Source: Fodinibacter sp038210185 | GTDB taxonomy: Bacteria > Actinomycetota > Actinomycetes > Actinomycetales > Dermatophilaceae | Length of the DNA: 24,767 nucleotides | Direction: 5' to 3' | Assembly: GCA_038210185.1 (NCBI GenBank) | Contig: JBBQWX010000054.1 | Span: 1-24,767 of the forward strand | Shown here: positions 7,557 to 14,593 of the stretch, in pieces | Numbering within the stretch: the stretch's first letter is position 1 | Layout of the letters: each line of letters begins with the position of its first letter | The notes under the pieces: generated by a model | Database searches by the model: none | Told to the model about the DNA's origin: nothing | What the model saw: the letters and a program-made list of their open reading frames with translations, nothing else | Position numbers and translations under genes: made by a program

Positions 7557-7674
7557 CCGCCGGTTCGAGGTGATGTTCTGGCCTCTCGGACCAGCGTTTC
7601 ACCTCGACCCCGCCAACGCTCCGCCGGTTCGAGGTGATGTTCTGGCCTCTCGGACCAGCGTTTCACCTCGACCC
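7557..7674 (+). repeat. Two identical 54-bp direct repeats, each a near-palindrome
   Basis: Copy 1 is 7557-7610 and copy 2 is 7621-7674, with a period of 64 bases and a 10-base spacer. The copies are identical over 54 bases. Each unit folds on itself: arms GGTTCGAGGTGA and TCACCTCGACCC (7562-7573 with 7599-7610 in copy 1; 11 of 12 pair, one position G-T type), a symmetric 4x4 internal loop, an inner CTGG/CCAG stem and a 9-base loop. Repeats of this shape resemble REP-type dispersed elements. A transcription stop for the upstream gene is also possible, but there is no T-run. Confidence 0.9.
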
Positions 7675-7761
7675 AGGTGGTGGGGTGGCCCCACAGCATC
7701 CCGGTGGATGTGTGGCGTGGTCACATTGCCCCAGGTCAGCCGCCCACAGAGGCTGGGCGTC

Positions 7762-8270
7762 ATGGTTCAGACCCGCCTGGCGCAGCGTCGCGCCTGCACC
7801 CTCACCAGCGCCGCCGTGGCGGCACTGGCCCTCGTCTGCGGTGCCGCCCTCGGCGCGGCGCCCGCCGCAGCGCACAAGCCGGGCGCGGGGCACTGCGCTC
7901 GCATCGACAAGGCCGAGGTCAGGGGCGCCGAGCATGTCGAGACCGCCTGCCTGAGCGACCTCACCACCACCGGCACCGCGAAGCGCGGGCACCCCAACCC
8001 GGCCGACTGGGCCGGCACCGACTCCGACGTCCACGACCGGCTGATCGACCGGCTGGGCGGGGGAAGCGGCACCGCTACCACCGCGTCGAGGACGGCACGC
8101 ACACCGACGGCCTCTACACGGCCTTCCCGGACCGGCTGCGCCCGATGCTCCCGTGCGCCCGCACCGCGTTCGGCGCGCTGACCGACCGGGTGGAGCGGGG
8201 GGTCAGGCCGCCGGCCGACGCCACCTACCCGCGCCCGAGCGGGGACCTGCTCGACACCTGCGCCCTCTGA
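7762..8270 (+). pseudogene. Secreted alpha/beta-hydrolase-like gene, shortened and frameshifted
   Basis: The ATG at 7762 (GAGG 8 bases upstream) opens a frame with a clear signal peptide (residues ~1-37, AAVAALALVCGAALG then AAPAAA), then AEHVETACLSDLTTTGTAKR and GHPNPADWAGTDSDVHDRL. This frame departs from sense after the G run 8059-8063. One added G would join it to a second frame reading RHRYHRVEDGTHTDGLYTAF, then PDRLRPMLPC and ending SGDLLDTCAL at 8270. The two ends look to me like the start and the catalytic-His end (GTHTDGLY) of a secreted tannase/hydroxybutyrate-oligomer-hydrolase-like enzyme. Such enzymes have several hundred residues, yet only ~168 remain, so the middle with the nucleophile Ser appears deleted between PADWAGT and DSDVHDR. 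The family name is inference; the frame change is directly visible. Confidence 0.5.
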
Positions 8271-8281
8271 CCGTCCCACCT

Positions 8282-8300
8282 TTCCCGCAGCATGCGGGAA
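8282..8300. repeat. Perfect hairpin, 8-bp arms
   Basis: TTCCCGCA (8282-8289) and TGCGGGAA (8293-8300) pair perfectly around a 3-base loop. It starts 11 bases after the stop of the broken hydrolase gene and shares its last two bases with the next, larger palindrome. No T-tract follows. Confidence 0.7.
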
Positions 8301-8345
8301 CCTTCACCTTCGCACCGGAACCGTTCCGGTGCGAAGGTGAAGGTT
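8299..8345. terminator. Perfect 23-bp-arm palindrome, terminator-like
   Basis: The arms 8299-8321 and 8323-8345 are exact reverse complements with a single central base (8322), core CCGGAACCGTTCCGG. Such a long perfect stem between a stop codon and the ftsE leader would block or end transcription from the left. The lack of a loop and of a U-tract also allows a protein-binding site or a mobile palindromic element. Confidence 0.5.
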
Positions 8346-8370
8346 GTGGCATCGGGCGAGAAAGCTGTGA

Positions 8371-8429
8371 CGGATGCCGGGCAGCAGGGGGTGGTGACCC
8401 GCCGACGTTGGGCAACTGACCGGCATCCG
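8371..8429. repeat. 10-bp inverted repeat in the ftsE leader
   Basis: CGGATGCCGG (8371-8380) and CCGGCATCCG (8420-8429) are perfect reverse complements 39 bases apart, upstream of a TATCCT -10-like hexamer (8443-8448). In DNA this could be an operator pair; as RNA it could close a domain only if transcription starts further upstream. Confidence 0.4.
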
Positions 8430-8518
8430 CAGGTTCCCGACCTATCCTCGAAAGGAGCCGCCCCCCGGGGCCCGGCGTGCCGAACACCCCCGACCTCCCG
8501 TGAGGCCACACCGCCGCA

Positions 8519-9214
8519 ATGATCCGTTTCGAGAACGTCAGCAAGATCTACGCGTCGTCGAGCCGACCGGCGCTCGACGACGTCACCCTGGACATCGACC
8601 GCGGCGAGTTCCTCTTCGTCGTCGGCCCCTCGGGTTCGGGCAAGTCGACGATGCTGCGTCTGGCGCTGCGCGAGGAGGCGGCCACCACGGGCAAGGTCCT
8701 CGTCGCCGGCCACGACCTCGGCACGATGCCGGGGCGCCAGGTCCCCCGGCTGCGGCGGGAGATGGGCGCAGTCTTCCAGGACTTCCGCCTGCTGCCCAAC
8801 AAGACCGTCCACGAGAACGTCGCGTACGCCCTGCAGGTCATCGGCAAGCCCGGGAACGTCATCCGCCAGCTCGTGCCCGAGACGCTCGAGATGGTCGGGC
8901 TGGAGGGCAAGGACAAGCGTTTCCCCCACCAGCTCTCGGGGGGTGAGCAGCAGCGGGTCGCGATCGCGCGAGCGGTCGTCAACCGGCCGCAGATCCTGCT
9001 GTGCGACGAGCCGACCGGGAACCTCGACCGGGCGATCAGCCTCGACATCGTGCGGCTGCTCGACCGGATCAACCGCACCGGCACCACCATCGTCATGGCG
9101 ACGCACGACCACGACATCGTCAACGACCTGCGGCGCCGGGTGCTCCAGCTCGACGACGGCCGCGTCGTGCGCGACGAGCAGGACGCCACCTACAACCCGG
9201 TCGCGGAGGTCTGA
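8519..9214 (+). CDS. ftsE: Cell division ATP-binding protein FtsE
   Basis: A 231-residue ABC-type ATPase that acts with FtsX at the division septum and passes ATP-driven conformational change to periseptal murein hydrolases. All motifs are intact: Walker A GPSGSGKST (residues 36-44), Q-loop AVFQDFRLLP (from ~84), signature LSGGEQQR (139-146), Walker B ILLCDEPTGNLD (159-170) and the switch His in MATHDHD (H196). The F-Q-D-F-R-L-L-P stretch and the E-P-T-G-N-L-D form are typical of FtsE/LolD-like ATPases. ftsX begins three bases after the stop, so the pair is co-transcribed. The C-terminal ~20 residues after LQLDDGRVV are variable, as usual in actinobacteria. The ATG at 8519 gives the standard N terminus MIRFENVSKIY. 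Confidence 0.97.
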   Translation: MIRFENVSKIYASSSRPALDDVTLDIDRGEFLFVVGPSGSGKSTMLRLALREEAATTGKVLVAGHDLGTMPGRQVPRLRREMGAVFQDFRLLPNKTVHENVAYALQVIGKPGNVIRQLVPETLEMVGLEGKDKRFPHQLSGGEQQRVAIARAVVNRPQILLCDEPTGNLDRAISLDIVRLLDRINRTGTTIVMATHDHDIVNDLRRRVLQLDDGRVVRDEQDATYNPVAEV

Positions 9215-9217
9215 GCC

Positions 9218-10123
9218 GTGCAGGCACGTTTCCTGTTCTCCGAGGTCGGTTCCGGCCTGCGGCGCAACGTGTCGATGGCGATCTCGGTCGTCCTCGTCAC
9301 GATGGTGTCGATGTTCCTGCTCGGGCTCGGCCTGCTCGCCCAGCGCCAGGCCGACACCATGAAGGGCTACTGGTACGACCGCATCCAGGTGTCGATCTAC
9401 CTGTGCACCTCCGACTCCCGCGCCCCCAACTGCGAGAACTCCGCCGTCACCGAGGACCAGAAGGCGGCCATCCAGCGTCAGCTCGGGGCCCTGCCCGAGG
9501 TCAAGGAGGTGTTCTACGAGTCCGAGCAGGAGGCCTACGACCGCTTCAAGGATCAGTTCCGCAACAGCCCGATCGCCGGCAACGTGCAGGTCGGCGACAT
9601 CCCGCAGAGCCTGCGCGTGCAGCTCAACGACCCGACGAAGTACGAGGTCGTCACCCAGCAGTTCGAGGGGGCACCCGGCGTCGCCCAGGTGCAGGACCAG
9701 CAGAAGGTGCTGAGCAAGTTCTTCACGATCATCAGGTGGATCACCATCTTCGCCGTGGCCCTGGCCGGCCTGATGGCGGCCTGCGCGGCGTTGTTGATGG
9801 CGACGACGATCCGGCAGGCGGCGTTCATCCGGCGGCGCGAGATCGGCATCATGCGGCTGGTCGGGGCGTCCAACTGGACCATCCGGATGCCGTTCCTCAC
9901 CGAGATGGTCATCGTCTCCTGCCTCGGGGTGGTGCTCGCGGTCGGCCTGCTCGTCGCCCTCACGAAGTACGTCTTCGAGGAAGGAGTCATCCGCAGCGGG
10001 CTCAGCCAGGCCTTCATCGGCGTCTCCGACGTCTGGATCCTGGCGCCGTGGATGCTGCTCGGAGTGACCGTGATCGCCGTGGGCACCAGCCTGATCACGC
10101 TGCGGCGCTACCTGCGCGTGTGA
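9218..10123 (+). CDS. ftsX: Cell division membrane protein FtsX
   Basis: A 301-residue permease-like partner of FtsE starting at GTG, three bases after ftsE. Four membrane helices are seen: about residues 21-42, 172-195, 228-252 and 270-292. The large outer loop between helices 1 and 2 (about 43-168) is the part that contacts cell-wall hydrolases. It contains two cysteines (C63 and C72, in YLCTSDSRAPNCENS) that could form a disulfide. The cytosolic turn RRREIGIMRLVGASNWTIRM is the conserved coupling region that binds FtsE. The next gene, an M23 hydrolase with a coiled coil, is the expected client. Length and topology are normal. Confidence 0.96.
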   Translation: MQARFLFSEVGSGLRRNVSMAISVVLVTMVSMFLLGLGLLAQRQADTMKGYWYDRIQVSIYLCTSDSRAPNCENSAVTEDQKAAIQRQLGALPEVKEVFYESEQEAYDRFKDQFRNSPIAGNVQVGDIPQSLRVQLNDPTKYEVVTQQFEGAPGVAQVQDQQKVLSKFFTIIRWITIFAVALAGLMAACAALLMATTIRQAAFIRRREIGIMRLVGASNWTIRMPFLTEMVIVSCLGVVLAVGLLVALTKYVFEEGVIRSGLSQAFIGVSDVWILAPWMLLGVTVIAVGTSLITLRRYLRV

Positions 10124-10162
10124 CGAATCCGACGGGGGCGGGTGCAGGAAGGAGAAACTTTT

Positions 10163-10207
10163 GTGTCCCACCTGTTCGCCTGCGCGCGTGAAACGTGTTA
10201 CCAATGA
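10163..10207 (+). CDS. Possible 14-codon leader ORF coupled to the M23 gene
   Basis: A strong ribosome site AAGGAG (10149-10154) stands 8 bases before a GTG at 10163 that opens MSHLFACARETCYQ and stops at TGA 10205-10207. That stop overlaps the ATG at 10204 of the M23 gene as ATGA, the same coupling arrangement used by several gene pairs here. The M23 ATG has no Shine-Dalgarno of its own, so this short frame may deliver ribosomes to it. The peptide has two cysteines. An alternative TTG at 10161 opens another 21-codon frame. No conservation data are available, so the confidence is modest. Confidence 0.38.
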   Translation: MSHLFACARETCYQ

Positions 10208-11562
10208 TGACCATGGGACGATCTGACCGCGCGCCTGCAGCCGCGCCACGCCGCTCGATCGCCCTCGTGACCGCTGCGTTGTGCGCCCTCGCGCTGATGA
10301 CGACCTCGGCCCAGGCGGTGTCCACCGGCTCCGACCCGGGCAAGGACAAGCGCACCGTCGACGCCCAGGTCGACAAGCTCAAGGACCAGCTCCACGAGAC
10401 CAGCTCCGACCTGTCGGCCGCCTACACGGCCCTGCAGAGCACCCAGAACCAGCTGCCCGCGGCCCGGGCCACCCTGACCCGGGCCCAGAGTGCCGCCGCG
10501 GCGGCGGACCGCGCGAACACCGTGGCCACGCAGGAGCTGCAGGCCGCCCAGGCGAGCGAGAAGAAGGCGGAGGACGAGCTCGCCTCGACGACCAAGGAGG
10601 TCGCGGCCAGTCGCACGAGGGTGGCCCAGTTCGCCGCCCAGATCTACCAGGAGCAGGGCTTCGGCCAGCTCGACATGGCGCTCTCGAGCACCGACCCCCA
10701 GCAGTTCGCCGACCGGATCGCCCTCGTCGACACGGTGATGGACGTGCAGAGCCAGACCATGGACCGCCTCGCCACCGAGCAGGCGAGCCTGACCGCGCTC
10801 GAGGACCACCTCTCGGCGTTGCGCAAGGACTCCACGGAGAAGAAGAAGCAGGCCGCGGCCGCCCTGAAGCGCGCCGAGAGCGCGAAGGCCACCGCTGCCG
10901 CCGCCAAGGCCTCGCTCGACTCGCTCGCGGCGAAGCAGGCATCCGAGGCCGAGAGCGTCGTCGGCAAGCTCGCCGCGGAGAAGGCCACGCTGGCCTCGAT
11001 GCAGGCCGAGCAGAGCCGACTGAAGACGATCCTGGTGCAGCGCGCTGCCGAGGCCAAGCGTCGTGCGGAGGCCGCCCGTCGTGCCGCGCCCGCCCGTGGG
11101 CCCGCCCGGAACCCGGGCAGCAGCGGCGGCGGGGGCGGCGGGGGCGGTGGGGGATCGAGCAGCAGTGGAGGATTCCTCAGCCGCCCGGTCTCCGGTGGCC
11201 GGGTCAGCTCCGAGTTCGGCATGCGCTTCCACCCGATCCTGCACTACATGCGCCTGCACTCCGGGCGCGACTACGCCCTGGCCTGCGGTACGTCGGTGTA
11301 CGCGTCCGCCGCCGGCACCGTCATCAGGGCCGGATGGGGTGGTGGCTACGGCAACCGCGTCGTCATCGACCACGGCTACCAGCGCGGGGTCGGTCTGGCC
11401 AGCACCTACAACCACCTGTCCGGCATCGTGAAGGGCAGCGGCTCGGTCAGGCGCGGCCAGCTGATCGGATACATCGGCACCACGGGTTCCTCGACGGGCT
11501 GCCACCTGCACTTCGAGACCCTGGAGAACGGCGACTTCGTCGACCCGCGCCGCTGGCTCTGA
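10204..11562 (+). CDS. Secreted coiled-coil M23 peptidase, FtsEX-linked murein hydrolase
   Basis: A 452-residue secreted cell-wall hydrolase. It has an N-terminal signal peptide (residues ~17-38, cut after SAQA) and a long Ala/Lys/Glu-rich coiled coil (about 50-290). A Gly/Ser linker around 305-325 contains ten glycines in a row, and a C-terminal LytM/M23 domain carries the zinc ligands HSGRD (H352, D356) and HLH (434-436) in CHLHFE. This coiled-coil-plus-LytM plan, directly after ftsX, matches EnvC-like or PcsB/RipC-like partners of FtsEX. Unlike EnvC, whose LytM domain is degenerate, the metal ligands here are present, so it is likely an active endopeptidase. The exact start is uncertain: ATGs at 10204, 10207 and 10213 and a GTG at 10195 are all in frame. 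I favour 10204 because of its overlap with the leader ORF. Confidence 0.88.
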   Translation: MMTMGRSDRAPAAAPRRSIALVTAALCALALMTTSAQAVSTGSDPGKDKRTVDAQVDKLKDQLHETSSDLSAAYTALQSTQNQLPAARATLTRAQSAAAAADRANTVATQELQAAQASEKKAEDELASTTKEVAASRTRVAQFAAQIYQEQGFGQLDMALSSTDPQQFADRIALVDTVMDVQSQTMDRLATEQASLTALEDHLSALRKDSTEKKKQAAAALKRAESAKATAAAAKASLDSLAAKQASEAESVVGKLAAEKATLASMQAEQSRLKTILVQRAAEAKRRAEAARRAAPARGPARNPGSSGGGGGGGGGGSSSSGGFLSRPVSGGRVSSEFGMRFHPILHYMRLHSGRDYALACGTSVYASAAGTVIRAGWGGGYGNRVVIDHGYQRGVGLASTYNHLSGIVKGSGSVRRGQLIGYIGTTGSSTGCHLHFETLENGDFVDPRRWL

Positions 11563-11609
11563 GACCGGTTCCGGGCGGCAACTCGCTGGGGCAACCCCCG
11601 CAGGCCGGG

Positions 11610-11615
11610 TAACCT
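11610..11615 (+). promoter_or_regulatory. Putative -10 box of smpB, leaderless start
   Basis: TAACCT ends 6 bases before the smpB GTG (11622), placing the expected transcript start at or next to the start codon. The gene lacks a Shine-Dalgarno upstream. The -35 (CTGGGG near 11586) is weak. Confidence 0.38.
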
Positions 11616-11621
11616 CGCCTC

Positions 11622-12101
11622 GTGACCAAGGAGACCGGACGAAAGCTCGTCGCGAGCAACCGCAAGGCCCGTCACGACTACCTCATCGAGGACACCTACG
11701 AAGCGGGACTGGTGTTGATGGGCACGGAGGTCAAGGCCCTGCGGATGGGCCGAGCCTCCCTGGTCGACGGCTGGGCCGGGTTCGACCGTGACGACGAGCT
11801 CTGGCTCGAGGGCGTGCACATCCCCGAGTACACCAATGGCACGTGGAACAACCACACCCCGCGACGGCGCCGCAAGCTGCTGCTGCACCGGCGCGAGCTC
11901 GACAAGATCTTGCACGCCACCCGCGAGACCGGCCACACCGTGGTGCCGCTCGCGCTCTACTTCAAGGACGGCCGGGCCAAGGTCGAGCTTGCGGTCGCCA
12001 AGGGCAAGAAGAACTACGACAAGCGCCACGCCCTGCGCGAGCGGCAGGACAACCGCGAGGCGGACCGTGCCATCGCAGCCCGCCGCCGCGGCGAGGACTG
12101 A
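11622..12101 (+). CDS. smpB: SsrA-binding protein SmpB
   Basis: A 159-residue small basic protein that binds the tRNA-like domain of tmRNA and brings it to stalled ribosomes (trans-translation). Diagnostic stretches are NRKARHDYLIEDTYEAGLVL, then MGTEVKALRMGRASLVDGW, HIPEYTNG, RRRKLLLHRREL and a basic C-terminal tail AKGKKNYDKRHALRER that enters the mRNA channel. The start is a GTG with no Shine-Dalgarno but a good -10 hexamer just upstream. The partner RNA gene, ssrA, lies 11.3 kb downstream on the same strand. The DUF2207 gene begins on the base after the stop, so the two share a transcript. Confidence 0.97.
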   Translation: MTKETGRKLVASNRKARHDYLIEDTYEAGLVLMGTEVKALRMGRASLVDGWAGFDRDDELWLEGVHIPEYTNGTWNNHTPRRRRKLLLHRRELDKILHATRETGHTVVPLALYFKDGRAKVELAVAKGKKNYDKRHALRERQDNREADRAIAARRRGED

Positions 12102-14186
12102 GTGACCGGCTCGCGGGCGGCGGTGTGCCCCGACGCCCGTGCCGGGCTGCGCCTGCTCTGGTGTCTCGGCATCGCACTCGTGGTGCTCCTGCTGGCGCCG
12201 GTCGCCCTCGCCGACACCTCGCCCATCCTTGCGAAGGACACACCTCGAGACGCCCGGATCGAGGCCCGCGGGGTGGGTGCTTCGCACTCGGTCGGCGAAG
12301 TGCCGGCGGTCGACGCCTGGGTGGCGGGCTCAGGGTCGGGGGCACCGGCTGCCCTCGCGGCCGCGCTGCCCGCGCAGGAGCAGGCCGACAAGCTGCTCAC
12401 CGCGTTCGAGGTCGACACCGACGGCTCGGTCGTCGTCACCGAGACCATCACCTGGCGCTTCCCCGAGGGGGAGGAGCGCCACGGCATCCTGCGCAACGTC
12501 AAGGTCCGGGCGGGCTACCAGGACAGCGAGACGCAGTACCGGTACTACGAGCTCACCGGCGTGTCGGTGACCTCGCCGTCCGGCGCCCCCACCGACATCT
12601 CGATCTCCGACTTCGGGGCCTTCCGCCAGATCCGCGTCGGGAGCCCCTCTGAGACCATCACTGGCACCGCCGACTACGTGGTGCGCTACCGGCTCGCCCA
12701 CGTCGTCAACGACATCGGCGACGGCACGGCGGAGCTCTACTACGACGTCGTCGACAGCTCGAACGGCTTCCCGCAGCGCAACGTCTCGGCCACCGCCACC
12801 GGCCCGGTCCCTGCCACGCGGGTCGCCTGCTTCTACGGCGAGCTCGGGTCCACTACGCCGTGCGAGGCACGCGCCGGCGCGACCAGCACCTTCACGGTGC
12901 CCGACCTCGCGGCGGAGGAGGGGGCCAGCGTGCTGACCTCCTACCCCCGCGACGCGTTCGGCGACCTGACGCCCGACCTGCGTGAGGGGTCCGCCGACGC
13001 CGACTCCAGCGGCATCGTCAGCCCCGGCCTGGGGCGCGCCCTCGGCTGGCTCACCATCGGCCTCGGGCTGCTCCTGCCGCTGCTCGCCGGAGCCCTCATG
13101 GCGCTGCTGGTGTGGAACCGCGGGCGCGACGAGCAGTACGCCGGGTTGACGCCCGGCCTGGCTCCCGGCGTCGACCAGCAGGTGCCCGTGGTCGTGGGTG
13201 GACCCCAGCCGACCGTCGCCGTGCAGTTCACCGCACCGGCCGGCGTCCAGCCCGGGATGCTGGGCACGATCCTCGACGAGGAGGTCAACCTCGTCGACAT
13301 CACCTCCACCATCGTCGACCTCGCCGTGCGGGGCTACCTGCGGATCGCCCGCGACGACCAGGGCGTCTTCCGCGCCGACGACTGGGTGCTCACCCGCACC
13401 TCACCGCCCGACACCGCGGCCGCACTGGCCCCCTACGAGCAGCTGCTCCTCGACTCGCTGTTCTCGGCCGGTGACCGCATCGCGCTGTCCCGGCTGAAGA
13501 ACCACTTCAAGCCCACGCTGGATGCCGTGGAGCGCCTCATGTACGACGAGGTCGTCCAGCGCGGCTGGTTCCGGGGCAGCCCGCAGCGGCAGCGGTCCGG
13601 CTGGGTCGGGTTCGGCACCTTCCTGCTGGCCGGGTCGGCGCTGTTCGCGGTCTTCGGCGCCGGCCCGCTGTCCGCGCTCTACCAGGACGCCGGCTTCCCG
13701 ATCTCGCCGTCCTGGGTGCTCGTCGCCGGTGGCATCGCCGCGGGGCTTCTCGTGCGGGTCCTCGGCAAGCGGATGGCGGCTCGCACGGCTTCGGGGTCGG
13801 CGGTGCTGGCCCAGGCACGGGGGTTCAAGCAGTACATCGCGACGGCGGAGGCCAACCAGATCCGGTGGGAGGAGGCCCAGGACCTGTTCAGCCGCTTCCT
13901 GCCGTTCGCCATCGTGTTCGGCCTCGCCGACCGTTGGGCGCAGGTCTTCGAGGAGGTCGCGGCGGCCGCGACCGCCGCCGGTCACTCCCTCGCCAGCCCC
14001 GTCTGGTACGTCGGCGACTGGTCGGGCGGCGGCTTCTCGCGCCTGGCCTCGAGCATGGACTCCTTCTCGACCGTTGCCGCCGGCACCTTCGTCTCGACGC
14101 CGGGCTCTTCCGGGTCGAGCGGGTTCAGTCGCGGTGGTGGCTTCTCCGGCGGCGGCGGCGGTGGTTCGTCCGGCGGTAGCTGGTAG
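12102..14186 (+). CDS. DUF2207 domain membrane protein
   Basis: A 694-residue predicted membrane protein of unknown function that starts at GTG directly after the smpB stop. A signal-like hydrophobic N terminus (about residues 17-38) is followed by an extracytoplasmic DUF2207 domain, recognisable by TAFEVDTDGSVVVTETITWR, FPEGEERHGILRNV and the later YVVRYRLAHVVND and ELYYDVV. A membrane helix lies at about 308-337, followed by a cytosolic part that begins LTPGLAPGVDQQVPVVVGGP and contains LVDITSTIVDLAVRGYLRI. Two more helices are at about 506-525 and 535-555. The tail is glycine/serine-rich and ends GGSW, a common finish for this family. Its link with smpB is positional only. Confidence 0.85.
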   Translation: MTGSRAAVCPDARAGLRLLWCLGIALVVLLLAPVALADTSPILAKDTPRDARIEARGVGASHSVGEVPAVDAWVAGSGSGAPAALAAALPAQEQADKLLTAFEVDTDGSVVVTETITWRFPEGEERHGILRNVKVRAGYQDSETQYRYYELTGVSVTSPSGAPTDISISDFGAFRQIRVGSPSETITGTADYVVRYRLAHVVNDIGDGTAELYYDVVDSSNGFPQRNVSATATGPVPATRVACFYGELGSTTPCEARAGATSTFTVPDLAAEEGASVLTSYPRDAFGDLTPDLREGSADADSSGIVSPGLGRALGWLTIGLGLLLPLLAGALMALLVWNRGRDEQYAGLTPGLAPGVDQQVPVVVGGPQPTVAVQFTAPAGVQPGMLGTILDEEVNLVDITSTIVDLAVRGYLRIARDDQGVFRADDWVLTRTSPPDTAAALAPYEQLLLDSLFSAGDRIALSRLKNHFKPTLDAVERLMYDEVVQRGWFRGSPQRQRSGWVGFGTFLLAGSALFAVFGAGPLSALYQDAGFPISPSWVLVAGGIAAGLLVRVLGKRMAARTASGSAVLAQARGFKQYIATAEANQIRWEEAQDLFSRFLPFAIVFGLADRWAQVFEEVAAAATAAGHSLASPVWYVGDWSGGGFSRLASSMDSFSTVAAGTFVSTPGSSGSSGFSRGGGFSGGGGGGSSGGSW

Positions 14187-14194
14187 CCGGCACG

Positions 14195-14233
14195 ACGAGG
14201 GCCACGCCCGCTGCTGCGGTGCGTGGCCCTCGT
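14195..14233. terminator. Strong hairpin terminator after the DUF2207 gene, possibly bidirectional
   Basis: Perfect 13-bp arms ACGAGGGCCACGC (14195-14207) and its complement (14221-14233) enclose a 13-base loop that itself has a CCGC/GCGG stem. It lies 8 bases after the stop and also downstream of the CsbD-like gene on the other strand, so it can serve both convergent units. There is no clear T-run, as is usual in GC-rich actinobacteria. Confidence 0.75.
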
Positions 14234-14291
14234 GACTTGTGCTCCCGGAGTTGGCTTTTCCGGAGAATCCGGGGGGGGAGCCCCTGGACCG

Positions 14292-14465
14292 TCAGTGCTT
14301 GAAAGCGTCCTTGACCTTCTCGCCGGCCTGCTTGATATCGGCCTTCGACTGGTCGCCGCGGCCCTCGGCCTCGAGGCTCTCGTCGTCCGTGGCCTTGCCC
14401 GTGGCTTCCTTGCCCTTGCCGCTCAGGTCGTCCTTCATGTTCTCGATCTTGTCTCCGAGGCCCAT
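14292..14465 (-). CDS. CsbD-like small stress protein
   Basis: A 57-residue hydrophilic protein, MGLGDKIENMKDDLSGKGKE then ATGKATDDESLEAEGRGDQ and ending KVKDAFKH. The pattern of an initial amphipathic K-I-E-N segment, the K-G-K-E-A-T-G-K repeat-like centre and a Lys-rich C-terminal helix is that of the CsbD family, whose members are induced by general stress in Gram-positive bacteria and have no known catalytic role. A good ribosome site, GGAGGGAGAG, lies about 6 bases before the ATG. It lies 128 bases after the pyruvate carboxylase stop, on the same strand, and ends at the strong hairpin shared with the DUF2207 gene. I see no certain promoter in the 14466-14593 gap. Stress control is known for the family, not shown here. 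Confidence 0.85.
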   Translation of the reverse strand: MGLGDKIENMKDDLSGKGKEATGKATDDESLEAEGRGDQSKADIKQAGEKVKDAFKH

Positions 14466-14593
14466 GTGGCTCTCCCTCCATCGTTACGGAACACCTCGCC
14501 GCTGCGCGACCGGTGCAGATCTGCTCACAGTACGAGCCCGATCGCCCCAACAGGGCTATCGCGACACCACGCTTGACGAAGGTTCGACGCGAG

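Noticed and set aside
7557..7674. CRISPR-like repeat pair
   Set aside because: There are only two copies with a 10-base spacer and 54-base units; no cas genes are nearby.
7570..7761. Upstream extension of the broken hydrolase frame across the repeats
   Set aside because: The signal peptide begins at 7762 with a ribosome site; the added part only translates the palindromic repeats.
10161..10226. Alternative 21-codon frame from TTG at 10161
   Set aside because: It shares the ribosome site with the GTG frame, but its stop does not couple to the M23 start; kept only as an alternative.
8225..10249. A 674-codon open frame on the minus strand opposite ftsE and ftsX
   Set aside because: It is antisense to two certain genes, Asp/Glu/His/Arg-rich in the manner of GC-rich shadow frames, and runs through the palindrome. 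No family motif is present.
14271..14278. Run of eight Gs downstream of the CsbD-like gene
   Set aside because: It lies between genes and changes no reading frame; no function is suggested.
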